From CAYSBE01 sp046309355 (GTDB taxonomy: Bacteria; Bacteroidota; Bacteroidia; UKL13-3): DNA of 64,000 nt. Positions 62,938-64,000 of the stretch are shown piece after piece. Position 1 is the first letter of the stretch. Every line of letters begins with the position of its first letter. The stretch is from positions 1-64,000 of the forward strand of contig JBKCPL010000069.1 of NCBI GenBank assembly GCA_046309355.1, given 5' to 3'. The notes beneath the pieces are model-generated. The model searched no databases. It was not told where the DNA came from and saw only the letters and a list, made by a program, of their open reading frames with translations. The position numbers and the translations under genes are program-made.

Positions 62938-63021
62938 GCTTCAAATGAATGGCTTTGTGTATACATTCACAAATACGACCCGCTTAAGTTGTACATATTT
63001 TATGCATATTCGCGGCCGCTT

Positions 63022-63417
63022 ATGCTTATAGTTAAAAAATCACAGCTGCCAAAATCGGGCAAGGGATTGTATACCACTCACGCCATTAAAAAAGGAGAGG
63101 TGGTGTGCGAATACGAAGGAGAAAAACTGACATGGAAAGAATGCCTGGCACGCAATCAGGCACAAAAAGGTAAGGGTGGCTATTACTTTTTTATCAACTC
63201 TAAAAACTGTGTGGATGCGCAATACACTTTGTGGGCACTTGGGCGTTATGCCAATGATGCTGCCGGTCCTGGACGTGTAAATGGACTGCGCAACAACTGC
63301 GTGTACGAAGTGATAAAAGGCAAGCCCTATATTAAAGCCACACGAAATATACAAGCAGGTTCAGAAATACTGGTACGCTACGGCAAGGAATACTGGGATG
63401 CGATGAAAGAGGATTAA
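63022..63417 (+). CDS. Small bacterial SET-domain protein
   Basis: 131 residues from ATG 63022. It consists almost only of a SET domain: SQLPKSGKGLYTTHAIKKGEVVCEYEGE (SAM-binding start), YANDAAGPGRVNGLRNNCVY in place of the eukaryotic NHS motif, and the late KATRNIQAGSEILVRYGKEYW (ELxxxYG-like core). SET enzymes methylate lysines with SAM; bacterial single-domain forms are known but their targets mostly are not. Its TAA overlaps the stop of the convergent gene. Confidence 0.85.
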   Translation: MLIVKKSQLPKSGKGLYTTHAIKKGEVVCEYEGEKLTWKECLARNQAQKGKGGYYFFINSKNCVDAQYTLWALGRYANDAAGPGRVNGLRNNCVYEVIKGKPYIKATRNIQAGSEILVRYGKEYWDAMKED

Positions 63418-64000
63418 GGCAAAAAAACTTCGCGGTACCGCTTACGTAAAAAATACGAAGCCAAATTTAATGGCAACGCTACTTCCACAGCCTTATACGG
63501 ATAATCGGTGTTGCTGGCATAATTGTACAGCATAATAAAATTATTGCGCACATAAAACTGCGGTTGCAGTCCTTTGTGGTAGCTAAGCACATTTACCGGA
63601 TTACTTAACTGATTGGATGAACGCACATCGATAGGCGACAGGGATGTGATGTAGCCGGTGGGCATATTGCGTATGGCGTATCGCTGGGCAATTACAAGAA
63701 CAAATGCTTCAAAGCTGTCGAGCAGCTGGGGTTCAATAATATCGGCTATACGCAGGGCTTTTCCCGTTGCCGAATCCAGTGTTAATGCAACCGCTTCGTA
63801 ATTGGAATACGTTTCATCGCTACACGCATTGATGGGGCATGCCACAAACGAATACACACCTTTGCTGCTAAATGTATTCATGCCGGCAATATTAATGTTC
63901 AGAGGTGCATCGTTGGCGTATTTGGTATTGGCATAAAATCGGGGAACTAATAACCCGGGATTGTTTACACCGTAGTGGTATTTAATCAGCTCATTGATGA
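63414..64000 (-). CDS. Partial CDS, DUF3298/RsiV-like protein (start beyond the window)
   Basis: The frame stays open to the right edge, giving at least 195 residues of the C-terminal part. Features are GVYSFVACPINACSDETYSNYEAVALTLDSATGKALRIADII and a late FYVRNNFIMLYNY...YPYKAVEVALPL, similar to the DUF3298 domain of RsiV-type proteins, which bind outside ligands. This assignment is tentative. The ATG at 63881 is internal. Confidence 0.55.
   Translation of the reverse strand, partial: INELIKYHYGVNNPGLLVPRFYANTKYANDAPLNINIAGMNTFSSKGVYSFVACPINACSDETYSNYEAVALTLDSATGKALRIADIIEPQLLDSFEAFVLVIAQRYAIRNMPTGYITSLSPIDVRSSNQLSNPVNVLSYHKGLQPQFYVRNNFIMLYNYASNTDYPYKAVEVALPLNLASYFLRKRYREVFLP

Overview
The window is chromosomal DNA of a Bacteroidota bacterium, probably of the Chitinophagales/Sphingobacteriales type. 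The evidence is a full-length SprA translocon protein of the type IX secretion system (T9SS), two giant surface proteins with T9SS C-terminal sorting domains, the Bacteroidota -7 promoter box (TAnnTTTG or TAnnTTCG) before many genes, little Shine-Dalgarno signal, and typical family members (DUF4286, DUF2795, K-rich-tail S20, PcrB-type GGGP synthase, B12-dependent NrdJ). I cannot name genus or species.

Layout. 0.2-6.2 kb: a 2001-residue secreted protein with an ALK-like glycine-rich domain and duplicated beta-helix modules. 6.3-9.0 kb: a small accessory island with a three-gene HipBST-like toxin-antitoxin operon under four regularly spaced operators, a broken AbiEii-type gene, a relic of lutB, an unrecognised pseudogene and REP-like palindromes at both edges. 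9.0-14.3 kb: a LutB-like iron-sulfur protein, a Fic-fold protein with a lost catalytic motif fused to a winged helix, an FeS-type (6-4) photolyase, a CAU tRNA and a HAD hydrolase. 14.3-22.1 kb: sprA and ruvA. 22.3-30.2 kb: an ABC exporter, a decayed IS30 transposase inside low-complexity repeats, universal stress protein plus antiporter, trmB, DUF456, menE-like and DUF2795. 30.2-32.5 kb: an AT-rich ECF sigma factor module. 32.5-39.7 kb: RsmI-like methylase, PpiD-like foldase, alpha/beta hydrolase, geranylgeranyl-reductase-family flavoprotein, TPR protein, DUF4286.

40.1-43.1 kb is the most interesting part. A proteorhodopsin-type proton pump (DTE motif, retinal lysine) is followed by a single 671-residue gene that joins lycopene cyclase (CrtY) to beta-carotene cleavage dioxygenase (Blh). 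One polypeptide would therefore carry out lycopene to beta-carotene to retinal, next to the opsin that uses the retinal. The opsin also has a glycine at the position that opens the carotenoid-antenna fenestration in xanthorhodopsin.

43.1-64 kb: a 1.9k-residue beta-propeller surface protein with a structured leader, nrdJ, GGGP synthase, a MetH that lacks its homocysteine domain, a cold-shock-domain protein, TSUP permease, YihY, aat, rpsT, an IscA-family protein, 3-hydroxyacyl-CoA dehydrogenase, a Rieske-like lipoprotein, exonuclease III, a SET-domain protein and an edge-truncated gene.

A window-wide signal: at several genes the -7 box ends exactly 4 nt before the ATG or GTG start, which predicts leaderless mRNAs and decides several non-ATG starts. 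Homology calls come from motif recognition by eye; no database search was run.
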